Numbered from the stretch's first letter, positions 45,253 through 54,364 are shown. The stretch is 64,000 nt of DNA from Humidesulfovibrio sp. (GCF_030689645.1 NZ_JAUYFU010000048.1:186001-250000), one strand, 5' to 3'. Numbers and translations: made by a program. Notes: generated by a model not told the origin, from the sequence alone.

Positions 45253-46326
45253 TCAGGATCCGGAAGCCTGCAACTTCAGGGATTCGGTCTGGTAATGGCT
45301 GGTGAGGGCCTGGATGAAATCGCCCACATCCCCTTCCATCACTGCATCCAGCTTGTACAGGGTGAGGTTGATGCGATGGTCCGTCACGCGGCTTTGAGGA
45401 AAATTATAGGTGCGGATGCGTTCGGAGCGATCGCCCGATCCAACCTGCGCGCGGCGGATGTCCGTCTCCACGGCCTTGGCCTTTTCCTGCTCCTGGGCCA
45501 GCAGGCGTGAGCGCAAAACCTTCATGGCCGAAGCCTTGTTCTTGTGCTGTGATTTTTCGTCCTGGCATTGCACCACAAGCCCGGAAGGAATGTGAGTGAT
45601 GCGCACGGCGGACTCTGTGCGGTTGACGTGCTGGCCGCCAGCGCCGCTAGCGCGGAACACATCGATGCGCAGGTCCTCACCTCGAAGGTTCACGTCCACT
45701 TCTTCGGCCTCGGGCATTATGGCCACGGTGACGGCGGAGGTGTGGATGCGGCCTTGGGCCTCTGTGGCGGGAACGCGCTGCACTCGGTGGACGCCAGCCT
45801 CCCACTTGAGCTTGCTGAACACGCGGTCGCCGGAAATGGAAGCGATGACTTCCTTATATCCGCCAGTGTCCGTCGGGCTCGCGTCAAGAACCTCCACACG
45901 CCACCCAGCACGTTCTGCAAAGCGAGAATACATGCGAAAAAGATCGGCGCAAAAAAGGGCAGCCTCATCGCCGCCAGTGCCAGCGCGAATCTCCAGAATG
46001 CTGTCCTTGTCGTCCAAGGGGTCTTTAGGCAGAAGCATGAGCTTCAGGTCGGTATCCAGCTTCTCAAGGCTGACCTTAAGCCCTTCAGACTCGGCTTCAG
46101 CCATCTCCCGCATCTCAGGGTCAGCGTCCTTCAACAACTCTCGGTTGTCGGCCAATTCCTGGGAAAGGCGTTTGAATTCGCGAAAAGCGCGAACGATGAC
46201 GCCCAGATCAGCATGGCTTTTAGCGACCTTGCGGTAACGCTCCTGGTCGGCCAACACCTCAGGTGCTCCGAGTTCCTTTTCAAGATCCTCGAAGCTGTGT
46301 TCGATTTCCTCGAGCTTGGCAAACAT
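45253..46326 (-). CDS. prfA: Peptide chain release factor 1
   Basis: This 357-residue factor recognises UAA and UAG. It carries PAT at 186-188 (codon recognition) and GGQ at 230-232 (peptidyl-tRNA hydrolysis). The start [11 protein letters not shown] is preceded by AGGAGG ten bases upstream and overlaps the DUF1385 stop by 4 bases (ATGA), so the ten-residue upstream extension is rejected. It is co-transcribed with prmC. Confidence 0.97.
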   Translation of the reverse strand: MFAKLEEIEHSFEDLEKELGAPEVLADQERYRKVAKSHADLGVIVRAFREFKRLSQELADNRELLKDADPEMREMAEAESEGLKVSLEKLDTDLKLMLLPKDPLDDKDSILEIRAGTGGDEAALFCADLFRMYSRFAERAGWRVEVLDASPTDTGGYKEVIASISGDRVFSKLKWEAGVHRVQRVPATEAQGRIHTSAVTVAIMPEAEEVDVNLRGEDLRIDVFRASGAGGQHVNRTESAVRITHIPSGLVVQCQDEKSQHKNKASAMKVLRSRLLAQEQEKAKAVETDIRRAQVGSGDRSERIRTYNFPQSRVTDHRINLTLYKLDAVMEGDVGDFIQALTSHYQTESLKLQASGS

Positions 46327-47276
46327 CAGGAACAGCCCTCCTCGTTCACGGCACACTTTAAAGCTGCCATGGCAACCTCGATTTGGCTATCGTCCGGTTC
46401 CTTGGTGGTCAACATCTGGAGCACCAGCCCAGGCCAACAAAGCATACGGCAAAGCACGTTAGAATTAAACTTCCCAGCAAAGCGGATGATCTCATAGGCT
46501 AGGCAGCTCACGGGAACCATGAACAACAGCTTTGCCCCAACAATGTATAAATGTTTGAAAATGGCGACATCCGGCTTGTAGAACTTGAGCAGCAACGGGA
46601 CCAATGCAGTGTGCAGCAGGATGCTCACAGCCAGGACGAAGAGAAGAAAAGAGGTGCCGCAACGCGGATGCAGCCGGCTCATGGCGCGAGCGTTGGCGAT
46701 GGTCAGTTCGTCGCCGTTCTCAAAGCTCCATATGACCTTGTGCTCCGCCCCGTGGTATTGGAACACGCGGCGGATGTCCGGCACCAAAGAAATGATGCCG
46801 ATATACCCCACAAAGACCACCATCTTGTACATGCCGTCCCAGGCGTTGAAGCTCAGAGACTCGACATCGCCCGAGAGGCCGAACCACTGCATAAGGGCGG
46901 ACAGGAAGTGCGGAAGCACCACGAAGAGCCCCAGGGCGACGCCCAGGGCGACGACCATGGTCACCACCAGATGCCAGGGCGAGAGCTCGCTTTCGCCGTC
47001 CTCGCCCTCGCCGCTCTGCATGGCCGAAAAATTCAGCGCCTTGATGCCATTGACCAGGGTCTCCAAAAGCACAGGAAAACCGCGCAAAAACGGTTTGCGC
47101 AGGATGGCGGCATCGGTGAGCGAAAACCACGGGCGCAACTCCACCAGGATCTCGCCGTCGGGCTTGCGCACGGCGATGGCCAAGCGGTTTTTGGCGCGCA
47201 TCATCACGCCTTCAATGACAGCCTGGCCGCCGACAGTCGGAGCGGCGGTGAGAAATGGAAATAGGGCGCGTCTCAA
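46326..47276 (-). CDS. DUF1385 (YqhQ-like) membrane protein, TTG start
   Basis: This 316-residue integral membrane protein has the family hallmark [23 protein letters not shown] near residues 15-37, several transmembrane segments (about 100-125, 145-165, 200-225), and [13 protein letters not shown]-type central motifs (here YHGAEHKV). The family is conserved next to rpmE and prfA in many bacteria, as here. Its function is not established. The start is TTG at 47276, with AGAGG nine bases upstream; no ATG precedes the conserved block. Confidence 0.88.
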   Translation of the reverse strand: MRRALFPFLTAAPTVGGQAVIEGVMMRAKNRLAIAVRKPDGEILVELRPWFSLTDAAILRKPFLRGFPVLLETLVNGIKALNFSAMQSGEGEDGESELSPWHLVVTMVVALGVALGLFVVLPHFLSALMQWFGLSGDVESLSFNAWDGMYKMVVFVGYIGIISLVPDIRRVFQYHGAEHKVIWSFENGDELTIANARAMSRLHPRCGTSFLLFVLAVSILLHTALVPLLLKFYKPDVAIFKHLYIVGAKLLFMVPVSCLAYEIIRFAGKFNSNVLCRMLCWPGLVLQMLTTKEPDDSQIEVAMAALKCAVNEEGCS

Positions 47277-47424
47277 GGGGGCAACCTCTGGATGGTCAAG
47301 GGGCTAGAGCCAACATACGGCCAGCCGGACCATCCGGCAGGCCCCTTCCAGATAAGTCCGGAACCTCCGAAGTAAAGGCGCGCAATGATAGCGCGAGGCA
47401 GGAGGGCGGACAAAAGGAAACAAG

Positions 47425-47458
47425 AATGCCTCCATTGGGTACCCAACAGAGGCATTCC
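47425..47458 (-). terminator. Hairpin after rpmE
   Basis: gaatgcctc/gaggcattc (9 bases) enclose a perfect inner palindrome ttgggtacccaa, making a long stem 19 bases after the rpmE stop on the minus strand. The following ttgtttcc is a weak T-run. It separates rpmE from the DUF1385 gene, so it probably ends or reduces rpmE transcription. Confidence 0.75.
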
Positions 47459-47476
47459 AGTGTGCGCGCGGGTGCG

Positions 47477-47695
47477 CTACTTCTTGGCGTCGGCGACGGC
47501 AGCGTACTTCTTGCGGAAGCGATCGATGCGGCCGGCGGTGTCGATGAAGCGCTGCTTGCCCGTGTAGAAGGGGTGACAGTTGGAACAAATTTCCACAGTC
47601 ACTTCTTTTCCCATGGTGGTCAGCATGGCGGTTTCGTATCCGCAGTTGCAGCGCACCATGGCGTCATTCACATTGGGATGAATATCTTTCTTCAT
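47477..47695 (-). CDS. rpmE: Ribosomal protein L31 (zinc-binding type)
   Basis: This 72-residue protein starts [24 protein letters not shown] and has both cysteine pairs (CNC and [10 protein letters not shown]), i.e. the zinc-containing C+ form. GGAG seven bases upstream favours this ATG over the one six codons earlier (base 47713), which lacks a ribosome-binding site. It is divergent from thiC across 354 bases that contain the TPP riboswitch. Confidence 0.96.
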   Translation of the reverse strand: MKKDIHPNVNDAMVRCNCGYETAMLTTMGKEVTVEICSNCHPFYTGKQRFIDTAGRIDRFRKKYAAVADAKK

Positions 47696-47817
47696 GGTAA
47701 TCTCCGTGCTCATTGTTCACTTGAAGAAGGGCCATATACGCCCGATGGTCCACGATTGCAAGAGCCCGGAAGCAAGTTTTCCGCGCTGGGGCAAAATCCA
47801 GCCATGCCTTGCGCCTG

Positions 47818-47846
47818 TTGACTTCCACACCACGTGAAGCTAGCAA
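47818..47846 (+). promoter_or_regulatory. Possible thiC promoter
   Basis: TTGACT (47818-47823), a 17-base spacer, then TAGCAA (47841-47846) would start transcription near 47853, just before the riboswitch. The -35 is good but the -10 matches the consensus at only three of six positions, so this is tentative. Confidence 0.3.
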
Positions 47847-47874
47847 GGAACCTCGTTCATTGCCAGCATAAAGC

Positions 47875-47966
47875 CATACGGGAGTCTGGAAAACCGGGCT
47901 GAGAGGGTCTCTAGCATCGAGACCGACCGTGGAACTCAAGACGGGTCATGCCGTTGGAGGAATTGG
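47875..47966 (+). ncRNA. TPP riboswitch (THI element)
   Basis: The leader of thiC contains the conserved blocks in order: acgggag, then gggctgagaggg, then gagaccgaccgtggaac, then tcaagacgggtcatgccgttggagga. These match the pyrophosphate- and pyrimidine-binding arms of the TPP aptamer. Thiamine diphosphate binding would reduce thiC expression. A hairpin closer to thiC may be the expression platform. Confidence 0.93.
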
Positions 47967-48015
47967 AACAGGCTGGATGATCGGCCCCCCTCCTCACGCA
48001 TGTCCCAGTTTGAAC

Positions 48016-48033
48016 CGCCCTGGCCCCAGGGCG
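48016..48033 (+). promoter_or_regulatory. Hairpin before the thiC ribosome-binding site (possible expression platform)
   Basis: cgccctg and cagggcg form a stem whose 3' side ends 4 bases before aaggag (48038-48043). There is no T-run, so control of translation initiation rather than termination is likelier. The alternative pairing with the aptamer was not worked out. Confidence 0.4.
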
Positions 48034-48049
48034 AAACAAGGAGTGCGTC

Positions 48050-49327
48050 ATGTCCATCATCAACGCCAACCCGGCCCTTGCGCAGATCCTGGCCAAGAGC
48101 CTTCCCGAGCTCATGGCCTTCGAGCATATGAGCGAAGCGGACATCAGATCCCGCATTGACCAGGGGAGCCTAGCGCTTCTTGGCAACCCCAAGCACGCCA
48201 AGGTCAGGCCCACACTCATAGGCCAGCCCGCACGGGTCAAGGTCAACGCCAACATCGGCACCTCGCCCATTACGAGCGACATGGGCACCGAGACAGACAA
48301 ACTCCAGGTGGCCGAAACCGCCGGAGCCGATGCGGTTATGGACCTTTCCACCGCAGGCGACTTGGACGGCATTCGTGAACGCATGCTTGCCGCCACCTAT
48401 CTTCCTTTGGGCACAGTGCCCCTCTACGCCGTTGCCCAACAATGCACAGAGTCCGGGCGCGATCCTGCCGGGTTCGAACCCGCCGAGCTTCTGGCAGAGG
48501 TGGCCAAACAGGCCGAGCAAGGCGTGGATTTCATGACGCTCCACTGCGGCCTGACTAAACGCGGGGCCGAATTGGCCCAAAGCGGTTCTCGCAAGCTCGG
48601 TATCGTGTCTCGCGGCGGCGCCATTTTGGCGCGCTGGATGCGCCGCACGGGCGAGGAAAACCCGCTGCTCACCCACTATGACGAGCTGTTGGAGATTTGC
48701 CGTCGGCACAACGTCGTCATCAGCCTAGGCGACGGCCTGCGGCCCGGTGCAGGCATCGACGCGGGCGACCCGGCCCAATGGGAAGAGGTGCTGACTTTGG
48801 GGATACTTGCCAAACGCGCCTGGGCCGCTGGCGTTCAGGTGATGATCGAAGGACCTGGCCACGTCCCCCTGCATTTGGTTCAGGCCCAGATCCAGGGTAT
48901 AAAAAGGGCCACCTTCGGCGCGCCCCTCTACGTCCTTGGGCCGCTTGTGACTGACACGGCGGCCGGTCGAGACCACATCGCCGGGGCCATCGGCGGCGCC
49001 ATGGCCGCCCAGTTTGGCGCAGACTTCTTGTGCTACCTCACCCCGGCTGAACACCTCTGCCTCCCAGACGCCAAGGACGTGCACGAGGGTGTGCTCGCCT
49101 CCCGCATCGCCGCCCAGGCCGGCGAAACGGCCCTTGGCCGTCCCTGGGCTGTGGCCCGCGAGGAAGCCATGTGCGAGGCGCGGCTGCGCCTGGACTGGGC
49201 GGGTATGGCCGATGCGGCCCTGGACCCCTGCTTGGTGCGCCAGCGTTCGCAGGGCACGGAACATGGCAAAGAGTGTGGCATGTGCGGAAAATTCTGCGCC
49301 ATTCGCATGGCCGAACCAGAGAAATAA
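48050..49327 (+). CDS. thiC: Phosphomethylpyrimidine synthase ThiC (short form)
   Basis: This 425-residue radical-SAM enzyme rearranges aminoimidazole ribotide into the pyrimidine of thiamine. It shows KVNANIGTSPITSD, AGADAVMDLST, MTLHCGLT and EGPGHVPLH, and a C-terminal Fe-S motif CGMCGKFC with spacing C-x2-C-x3-C (409, 412, 416), one residue shorter than the C-x2-C-x4-C of the enterobacterial type. It lacks the N-terminal extension of plant and E. coli ThiC, as do many anaerobe enzymes. The related BzaF makes hydroxybenzimidazole; the TPP riboswitch upstream favours thiamine. Other thi genes are not nearby. Confidence 0.95.
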   Translation: MSIINANPALAQILAKSLPELMAFEHMSEADIRSRIDQGSLALLGNPKHAKVRPTLIGQPARVKVNANIGTSPITSDMGTETDKLQVAETAGADAVMDLSTAGDLDGIRERMLAATYLPLGTVPLYAVAQQCTESGRDPAGFEPAELLAEVAKQAEQGVDFMTLHCGLTKRGAELAQSGSRKLGIVSRGGAILARWMRRTGEENPLLTHYDELLEICRRHNVVISLGDGLRPGAGIDAGDPAQWEEVLTLGILAKRAWAAGVQVMIEGPGHVPLHLVQAQIQGIKRATFGAPLYVLGPLVTDTAAGRDHIAGAIGGAMAAQFGADFLCYLTPAEHLCLPDAKDVHEGVLASRIAAQAGETALGRPWAVAREEAMCEARLRLDWAGMADAALDPCLVRQRSQGTEHGKECGMCGKFCAIRMAEPEK

Positions 49328-49343
49328 GCTTCATTGAACGGAA

Positions 49344-49371
49344 GCGTCTGCCGTTGCCTGACGGCAGACGC
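49344..49371 (+). terminator. Hairpin after thiC
   Basis: gcgtctgccgt/acggcagacgc (11 bases, perfect) with a 6-base loop begins 17 bases after the thiC stop. It is followed by A residues rather than T, so it may be an mRNA 3'-end stabiliser used together with the next hairpin. Confidence 0.65.
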
Positions 49372-49407
49372 AAAAAAAGGGGCGGAAGCATCAGCTTCCG
49401 CCCCTTT
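49372..49407 (-). terminator. Strong terminator of dsrC (bidirectional)
   Basis: ggggcggaagc/gcttccgcccc with loop atca is followed by seven T on the minus strand, 21 bases past the dsrC stop. On the plus strand TTT follows, so it can also end thiC transcripts. Confidence 0.92.
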
Positions 49408-49427
49408 GCAAATCATAAACTGGAGGC

Positions 49428-49745
49428 TTACACGCAGCCGGTGGGCTTGGGCAGGCCAGCCATTTTGCAGGCGCCCTTGCCGGGGCCGGAGGGGAACAGC
49501 TCGTAGATCTCCTTCAGCTTGTATCCGGTCACCTTGGACAGGATGCGAACCATGGGAGCGATGCCGTTCTTCTTGTAGTAGTCCTGCAGGAAGTCGATAA
49601 CCTTCTGGTGGTTCTCGGAGATGACGGGGATGCCCTCGCTCTCCTTGACGAACTCGACCCACTCGGGGCTCCATTCCTCAAATTTCAACAGAAAGCCGTC
49701 CTCGTCAACTTCAAACTTTTTACCTTTGAACTCAAGAATAGCCAT
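49428..49745 (-). CDS. dsrC: DsrC sulfur-carrier protein of dissimilatory sulfite reduction
   Basis: This 105-residue protein has the full DsrC C-terminal arm GACKMAGLPKPTGCV, with both redox cysteines Cys93 and Cys104. TusE-type relatives have only the last one, so this is true DsrC, the trisulfide carrier between DsrAB and the DsrMKJOP complex. GAGGAGG upstream supports the ATG. It stands apart from dsrAB, as is usual in Desulfovibrio, with a strong terminator that fits a highly expressed single gene. A YcaO-TPR gene lies 159 bases upstream on the same strand. Confidence 0.97.
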   Translation of the reverse strand: MAILEFKGKKFEVDEDGFLLKFEEWSPEWVEFVKESEGIPVISENHQKVIDFLQDYYKKNGIAPMVRILSKVTGYKLKEIYELFPSGPGKGACKMAGLPKPTGCV

Positions 49746-49904
49746 TCGTCTTCCTCCTCTAGGATCTTATGGATAAAGCCACAGCCGTTCATTCCAAAAT
49801 TGCCGCAGACATGGCAAAAGCCTATCCGCGTCAGAGAGGGACTAATTGATTTCTGGCTCCCGGTCAATACGGTCTGGGAGTATATCCGCCTTTGAGGAGG
49901 ATTT

Positions 49905-51641
49905 TTATTCCCCGGCGCCTTCGCACAATTCCTTCAAATGCTTGCGCGCGTAGTCAAGGCCTGCGTCAAGCTTCAGGGCCGACTCCAGGTATTCCAGAGC
50001 TTCCTCGCGCTCACCTAAAAACTTGTGGCACAGGCCAAGGTTGGCCAGATCTGGCGCGGAGCCGCTATCCAGAGTCAGCACGGCATGAAAATCGATCTTG
50101 GCCCGCTCGTATTCACCGGCCTTGAATCGGCCCACCCCACGCAGGTTAAAATACTCCTTCACTTCGCCGTCAAGCTCTATGGCTCGGTCAAGGTGCGGCA
50201 TCGCCGACTCCCAGCGGTTATTCTGAGACAGCGCATAGGCCTGATAGAAAGCACACAGGGCGCGCTCCCCTGCTCCTGGCTGGGCGGGCTCGGCCTTGGC
50301 GAAAAGCGCTGCCGCGCCATGTATGTCGCCCATGCGCAGCATCAGCAGAGCTTGGAAAAAAGGCAGATAGTATACGTCCGGCGCTACATCGGACAAAATG
50401 GAAAGCCCGGCCAGCGCCTCGTCGTCGGCCGACTCCTCGGCCAACTTGCGGCCAACAAAGAGCCCCAGACTGCGATTTTGCGTGCGCTCTCGAAAGTCGA
50501 ACCCAGGCACAAAGTTGTAGTTGGCGGGCACGTCCAGATCGGCGCGCGTGGTCTCGAGCGTATACAGGGTATAGCCTTGGGCCAGCAAACCGTCGGCCAG
50601 CCGGGACAACTCCACACGAATGTTCGCATCCTCCACGCAAGGCAGGCTGTTCAAATCGACCACAGGCCCCTTGAGCAGCCAATCAAACTGCGCCGGATCG
50701 GTGAATTTGCGCAGGCCAGAGGCCTCGTACACCCGCGCGGTCTCAAAATCACCCGCTAGCTGGGCGATCTCCGTCACTGCGCGCACCGCCGCCTTGACAG
50801 GGTTGGCTGCGGTGCCTGCCGTATAGACGATCTCGCTCAAGGCCGGAAAGGTCTTGGGGTCAAAGGCCAGCGCGGCCACGGTGGGCACGGGCATGCCCAG
50901 GCTGATGTCTTTCAGCAGCAGCAGCACGCCGTTCTTGCGAAAACGCTGGCACAAATCCTTCAACACCGGGTCGGTCAGCGTTTCTTGGTTGATAGTGGGC
51001 AGTTCTGGCGATGAACGATCGACAAGGGCCGAAACATGGCGTTCCACCAGCTCACAACCACCCTGAAGGATCGACTCCTCAGGGGTATTTCCGGCTGAGG
51101 AACCGTTAAACTCGTTCAGGGTCTTGAACCAGTCCAGCGGCACCACACACGTTTCTCCAGTAGCCACATTCAGAACTGGACAGAAGCGCCAGCGCACCAA
51201 ATCCATAAGCCGCCGGGCGTCTTCAATGGTAAGGTCATCGTCCACAGACTGACAAATCTGGGCGATGTCCATGAGCTGCGACCCGAAAAGATCTTCAGCC
51301 TCAGACCAGGTGGCCAGGGTGAAATTCGTTTCATCGGCCCAGAAGCTGAAATAGCTGAAGCGCTCCACAAGCTCCATCAGAGCCGAAGCCTCAGCCTGTT
51401 CAGGGCTCGCGCCCTTGCCCATCTGCTTGCGGGTGGGCATCACGGCCCGGGCCTCCGGTCCGCAGATGCTCAGAAAAACTGGAATGCCTAAGCGACCAGT
51501 GTCCACACGCTTGGTCTCCTCCAGCACGCCGGGACATTTCTCCTCCAACCGGGCTTTGACCAACGCCACGGTCTGAGCGGGGGAGGCCGCCTTATCCTGA
51601 TCCGCTGTGTAGACCTTGAAACAGTCCTTGAGCTTCAACAT
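49905..51641 (-). CDS. YcaO-domain protein with C-terminal TPR repeats
   Basis: This 578-residue cytoplasmic protein has a YcaO ATP-binding domain (about 40-400) with the three signature pairs: Glu90/Glu93-Arg94 in SALMELVERF, Glu197/Glu200-Arg201 in GGCELVERHV, and Glu291/Gln294 in VTEIAQLAG, preceded by GKGASPEQAEASA. Residues about 430-578 are TPR-like helices. YcaO enzymes phosphorylate backbone amides to form azolines, thioamides or amidines; E. coli YcaO is linked to S12 methylthiolation. No leader peptide or TfuA partner is visible. AAGGAG fixes the start at 51641. dsrC is the next gene downstream. Confidence 0.9.
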   Translation of the reverse strand: MLKLKDCFKVYTADQDKAASPAQTVALVKARLEEKCPGVLEETKRVDTGRLGIPVFLSICGPEARAVMPTRKQMGKGASPEQAEASALMELVERFSYFSFWADETNFTLATWSEAEDLFGSQLMDIAQICQSVDDDLTIEDARRLMDLVRWRFCPVLNVATGETCVVPLDWFKTLNEFNGSSAGNTPEESILQGGCELVERHVSALVDRSSPELPTINQETLTDPVLKDLCQRFRKNGVLLLLKDISLGMPVPTVAALAFDPKTFPALSEIVYTAGTAANPVKAAVRAVTEIAQLAGDFETARVYEASGLRKFTDPAQFDWLLKGPVVDLNSLPCVEDANIRVELSRLADGLLAQGYTLYTLETTRADLDVPANYNFVPGFDFRERTQNRSLGLFVGRKLAEESADDEALAGLSILSDVAPDVYYLPFFQALLMLRMGDIHGAAALFAKAEPAQPGAGERALCAFYQAYALSQNNRWESAMPHLDRAIELDGEVKEYFNLRGVGRFKAGEYERAKIDFHAVLTLDSGSAPDLANLGLCHKFLGEREEALEYLESALKLDAGLDYARKHLKELCEGAGE

Positions 51642-51655
51642 GGATGCTCCTTGCA

Positions 51656-51687
51656 GAAAGAAGCCCGGAATGGACATTCCGGGCTTC
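51656..51687 (-). terminator. Terminator between the Tim44-like gene and the YcaO gene
   Basis: gaagcccggaat/attccgggcttc (12 bases) with a 4-base loop lies 26 bases after the Tim44-like stop. On the minus strand it is followed by TTTC. It sits 19 bases before the YcaO start, so it may also act as a leader hairpin. Confidence 0.8.
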
Positions 51688-51712
51688 TGTTTCATGTGAA
51701 TGGCAAATGGAG

Positions 51713-52693
51713 CTAACTGTCCAGTTGCTGGATGCCCTCAAGACGCCAGTTGGCATTCACGTCAGCCGTGGGGCGTGAGAAGTGCCAAACCTCGCGGATC
51801 TGCTTGGGCCGTTCCTCGCCTGCGTCCTCACGCATCAAAACGTCAAACATCACAGTAACCACAGTGTCCACACTTTCTTCCCGGAACTCCAGCAACTGGG
51901 CGTTGACCAGCAGCAGCTCTGTCTTGGAGGGGGTGGGGTCGGCGGCGGCCTGACGGCGAATCTCGGCCAAAACCTCCGGCGTGGTGAACAGGGCGATGTC
52001 ATTCAGGTCGCGACGGTCCCAGGAGTGCTGAAGACGCGCGTACACTGTTTTGGAACCTTCCAGGAACTCGTGCACATTAAAGCCCTGCGGCACGATGGGC
52101 CCAGCCGGGGCGTCTGTTGCAGCGGTTACGCCAAAGCCGCCAGTCGAAGCCTGGCCGGAATCGTTGCGCAGAGGACCCCAGCTTGTTTCCGCACGAGAGC
52201 GGGGATCTGCGGAGTGGGAGCCAGCGGAGGGAGCCGACATGGATCCCGAAGCAGCAGCGGCCTTCTTGGAGTCAGACCAGCGGCGGAAGAGCTTGTAGGC
52301 CAAGAATGCGACAAGCCCGATGAGCAGGATGTCGAACATGCCCATGCCGCCGCCAGCGCCCCAGCCACCGCCGCCACCAAAGAGCATTGAGCCGATCAGG
52401 CCGCCGGCGACCAAACCGCCAAGCCCCCACCCCATACGAGAAAACATGCCGCCCGGAGCCTGTGGCGGCGGGGTCGGCGCGGCTTGCTGGTTCATAGGAC
52501 GACTGGCCGGCGCAGTCTGTGCCGGGCCGGTAGGCGAACTGGGAGTGGCCGGGGTGTAGCTGCGGGAATAACTGCTCTTGCCACCAAAGGAACCGCCGCC
52601 GCCCACCCGCTTTGCCAAAGCCGCATCAGCAAGCAGGGCGCTCACCAGCGTCAGCGCAAGCATAGCGGAAAGGGTCTTCATCTTCGTTTTCAT
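51713..52693 (-). CDS. Tim44-like domain membrane protein
   Basis: This 326-residue protein has a signal-like hydrophobic N-terminus ending ALAKR, a Gly/Ser/Pro-rich linker (about 30-90), a glycine-rich transmembrane pair (WGLGGLVAGGLIGSMLF and GMFDILLIGLVAFLAYKLF), and a C-terminal Tim44-like domain (about 200-326). Such proteins occur widely in proteobacteria with unknown role. The start at 52693 is chosen over 52714; the next in-frame Met at 52681 is also possible. It follows a receiver-only response regulator by 17 bases. Confidence 0.85.
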   Translation of the reverse strand: MKTKMKTLSAMLALTLVSALLADAALAKRVGGGGSFGGKSSYSRSYTPATPSSPTGPAQTAPASRPMNQQAAPTPPPQAPGGMFSRMGWGLGGLVAGGLIGSMLFGGGGGWGAGGGMGMFDILLIGLVAFLAYKLFRRWSDSKKAAAASGSMSAPSAGSHSADPRSRAETSWGPLRNDSGQASTGGFGVTAATDAPAGPIVPQGFNVHEFLEGSKTVYARLQHSWDRRDLNDIALFTTPEVLAEIRRQAAADPTPSKTELLLVNAQLLEFREESVDTVVTVMFDVLMREDAGEERPKQIREVWHFSRPTADVNANWRLEGIQQLDS

Positions 52694-52710
52694 GAACCTG
52701 TATCCTCTTT

Positions 52711-53106
52711 TCAAACCTCGAAGCCGAGGCTGCCAATTGTCTCGTAGAGACGTTCTGTCAGAATAGGTTTCGTAATGTAGGCGGTTGCTCCGCCCTTATA
52801 AGCGCTCATGACTGAACGCATGTCGCCCAAAGCCGTGGTCATTATTATCTTGATTCCCTGCCCGGATCGGACTCCGGCAACCTGCTCCTGGCTGCGTATA
52901 TCCTCAAGTACTTCCTGGCCGTTCTTACGCGGCATCATAATATCCAGGCAAATGAGTTGGTAGGGCCTGCCCTCATCCACCGCAAGGCGGTAGGCGGCAA
53001 GAGCCATATCTCCATCGCCGACAACCGTACATTCGCCAAACCTGGAAAGAAGTCCAGACATGTAGCGAGCGCTGGTGCTGTCATCTTCGGCGATGAGTAT
53101 GCGCAT
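52711..53106 (-). CDS. Single-domain response regulator
   Basis: This 131-residue receiver domain has no output domain: acidic residues at 8-9, phospho-acceptor Asp55 in LICLDIMMPRKNG, Thr in IMTTALGD, and Lys in AYITKPI. AAGGGAG seven bases before the ATG at 53106 supports the start; the 48-residue upstream extension of the frame is rejected. It is probably co-transcribed with the Tim44-like gene. The partner kinase is unknown, and it resembles Desulfovibrio CheY-like regulators more than motor CheY. Confidence 0.9.
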   Translation of the reverse strand: MRILIAEDDSTSARYMSGLLSRFGECTVVGDGDMALAAYRLAVDEGRPYQLICLDIMMPRKNGQEVLEDIRSQEQVAGVRSGQGIKIIMTTALGDMRSVMSAYKGGATAYITKPILTERLYETIGSLGFEV

Positions 53107-53270
53107 GGCGTCTCTCCCTTGCCTCCATCCATATCTGAACTTCCGGCAAGAAACAATCGCTCCACATACGGCATTCGCGTGCGCCCTTGCCACAAGGGGC
53201 GAGTCGAAGTATCTGTACCCCCCAGGCCGGGTTCCCCCCAGGCCCAACACATTCTGGAGGCATACGCTTC

Positions 53271-53582
53271 ATGTCCTACTTGAGCTTTTCAGCCCAGTCC
53301 GACCTGCCCGCGAAATGGAAGGGCTGGCCGTTCCATTCCGGCGCCGGCGGCGACTGGGAAACCAGTCTCGCCACTTACGCATTCTCTTTCGTCATTCTTG
53401 CGGCCATCTGCCTTTTCCTGCGCGCGCTTTACGGCCCCAAGGGCATTTGGCGCGACAAGGAAATGGAGCGTGAGGCCGAGGAAACCCGACGCCGCGAACA
53501 CGCCCGGCTTGACTCGGACCTGCGTTCCGGGCGCATCACCCAGCAGATGTACAAACTGAAAAAGAAGGCCATCGACAGATGA
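53271..53582 (+). CDS. Small membrane protein with SHOCT-like tail
   Basis: This 103-residue protein has one transmembrane helix (LATYAFSFVILAAICLFLRAL), then a charged helix (EREAEETRRREHARLDSDL) and a C-terminal SGRITQQMYKLKKKAID that resembles the SHOCT oligomerisation motif. GGAGG lies ten bases before the ATG. It overlaps the HD gene by 4 bases (ATGA), so a joint role is possible. No other domain is seen. Confidence 0.75.
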   Translation: MSYLSFSAQSDLPAKWKGWPFHSGAGGDWETSLATYAFSFVILAAICLFLRALYGPKGIWRDKEMEREAEETRRREHARLDSDLRSGRITQQMYKLKKKAIDR

Positions 53583-54364
53583 GCGAAGCTCTTGTGCGCC
53601 TTGTGGCCGAGCGCTTCGAGACCTTTGCTGGCCAATTCCTCAACGATCCCGGCGACGACTTCGCCTTTCGACTTAAAATCGCGCACACCAAGCGCGTGCA
53701 AGCAATTTCTGAGACCATAGCCAGAGATGAAGGCCTGCCAGAGCATTTGGCCCTGGCGGCGCGCTTGGCGGCGCTGATGCACGACGTTGGGCGCTTCCCG
53801 CAATACCGTCAGTTCCGCACCTTCCGCGATCCCGATTCCGCAAACCACGCAGGCTTAAGCGTCACCCACGCCCTGCGGGAGAAACTCCTGGCCGATGTGC
53901 CCGGCAACATCCGCCGATTGGTGCTGGGCGCCACCTTTCTGCATAACAAACGCTCCTTGCCGCACCTCGCTTCCGAAGATCTCAGAACTGTGTCCAGGGT
54001 CATCCGCGACAGCGACAAGCTGGACATCTACAGCGTCATAATCGCCCATTTCTCGCAGGAGAATCCAGAACATCCCGAGGTTGCGATGAACGTCATCGAC
54101 GAGCCGAGAATGTACACCGCCCCAGTGCTGGACGCCCTGCTACGCCGGGAACCAGGCGACTACCGGACAATCGTCTACGTCAACGATTTCAAACTGATGA
54201 CCATAGGGTGGCTCTACGACCTGAACTTCCGCACATCCTGCCGCCTGCTCAAGGAACGCGCCTACCTGGACACCCTCTTCGACACCCTTCCCCGCGACGA
54301 GAAGCTTGCCCTGTTCAGGCGACAAATCTCGACAGACCTTGCCCACAGGCTTGCGGGTGCTTAA
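53579..54364 (+). CDS. HD-domain phosphohydrolase
   Basis: This 261-residue protein shows His36, the HD pair His68-Asp69 in LAALMHDVGRFPQY, and further ligands in GATFLHNK and VIRDSDKLDIY, the layout of the HD superfamily, with a divalent metal site. The substrate (nucleotide or cyclic nucleotide) cannot be read. It is coupled to the small membrane protein gene by a 4-base overlap and precedes the flavoprotein gene by 42 bases. Confidence 0.88.
   Translation: MSEALVRLVAERFETFAGQFLNDPGDDFAFRLKIAHTKRVQAISETIARDEGLPEHLALAARLAALMHDVGRFPQYRQFRTFRDPDSANHAGLSVTHALREKLLADVPGNIRRLVLGATFLHNKRSLPHLASEDLRTVSRVIRDSDKLDIYSVIIAHFSQENPEHPEVAMNVIDEPRMYTAPVLDALLRREPGDYRTIVYVNDFKLMTIGWLYDLNFRTSCRLLKERAYLDTLFDTLPRDEKLALFRRQISTDLAHRLAGA

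Noticed and set aside
48471-48480. ggttcgaacc, as in a tRNA T-loop
   Set aside because: Lies inside thiC in a well-conserved coding stretch, with no acceptor, D or anticodon arms around it.
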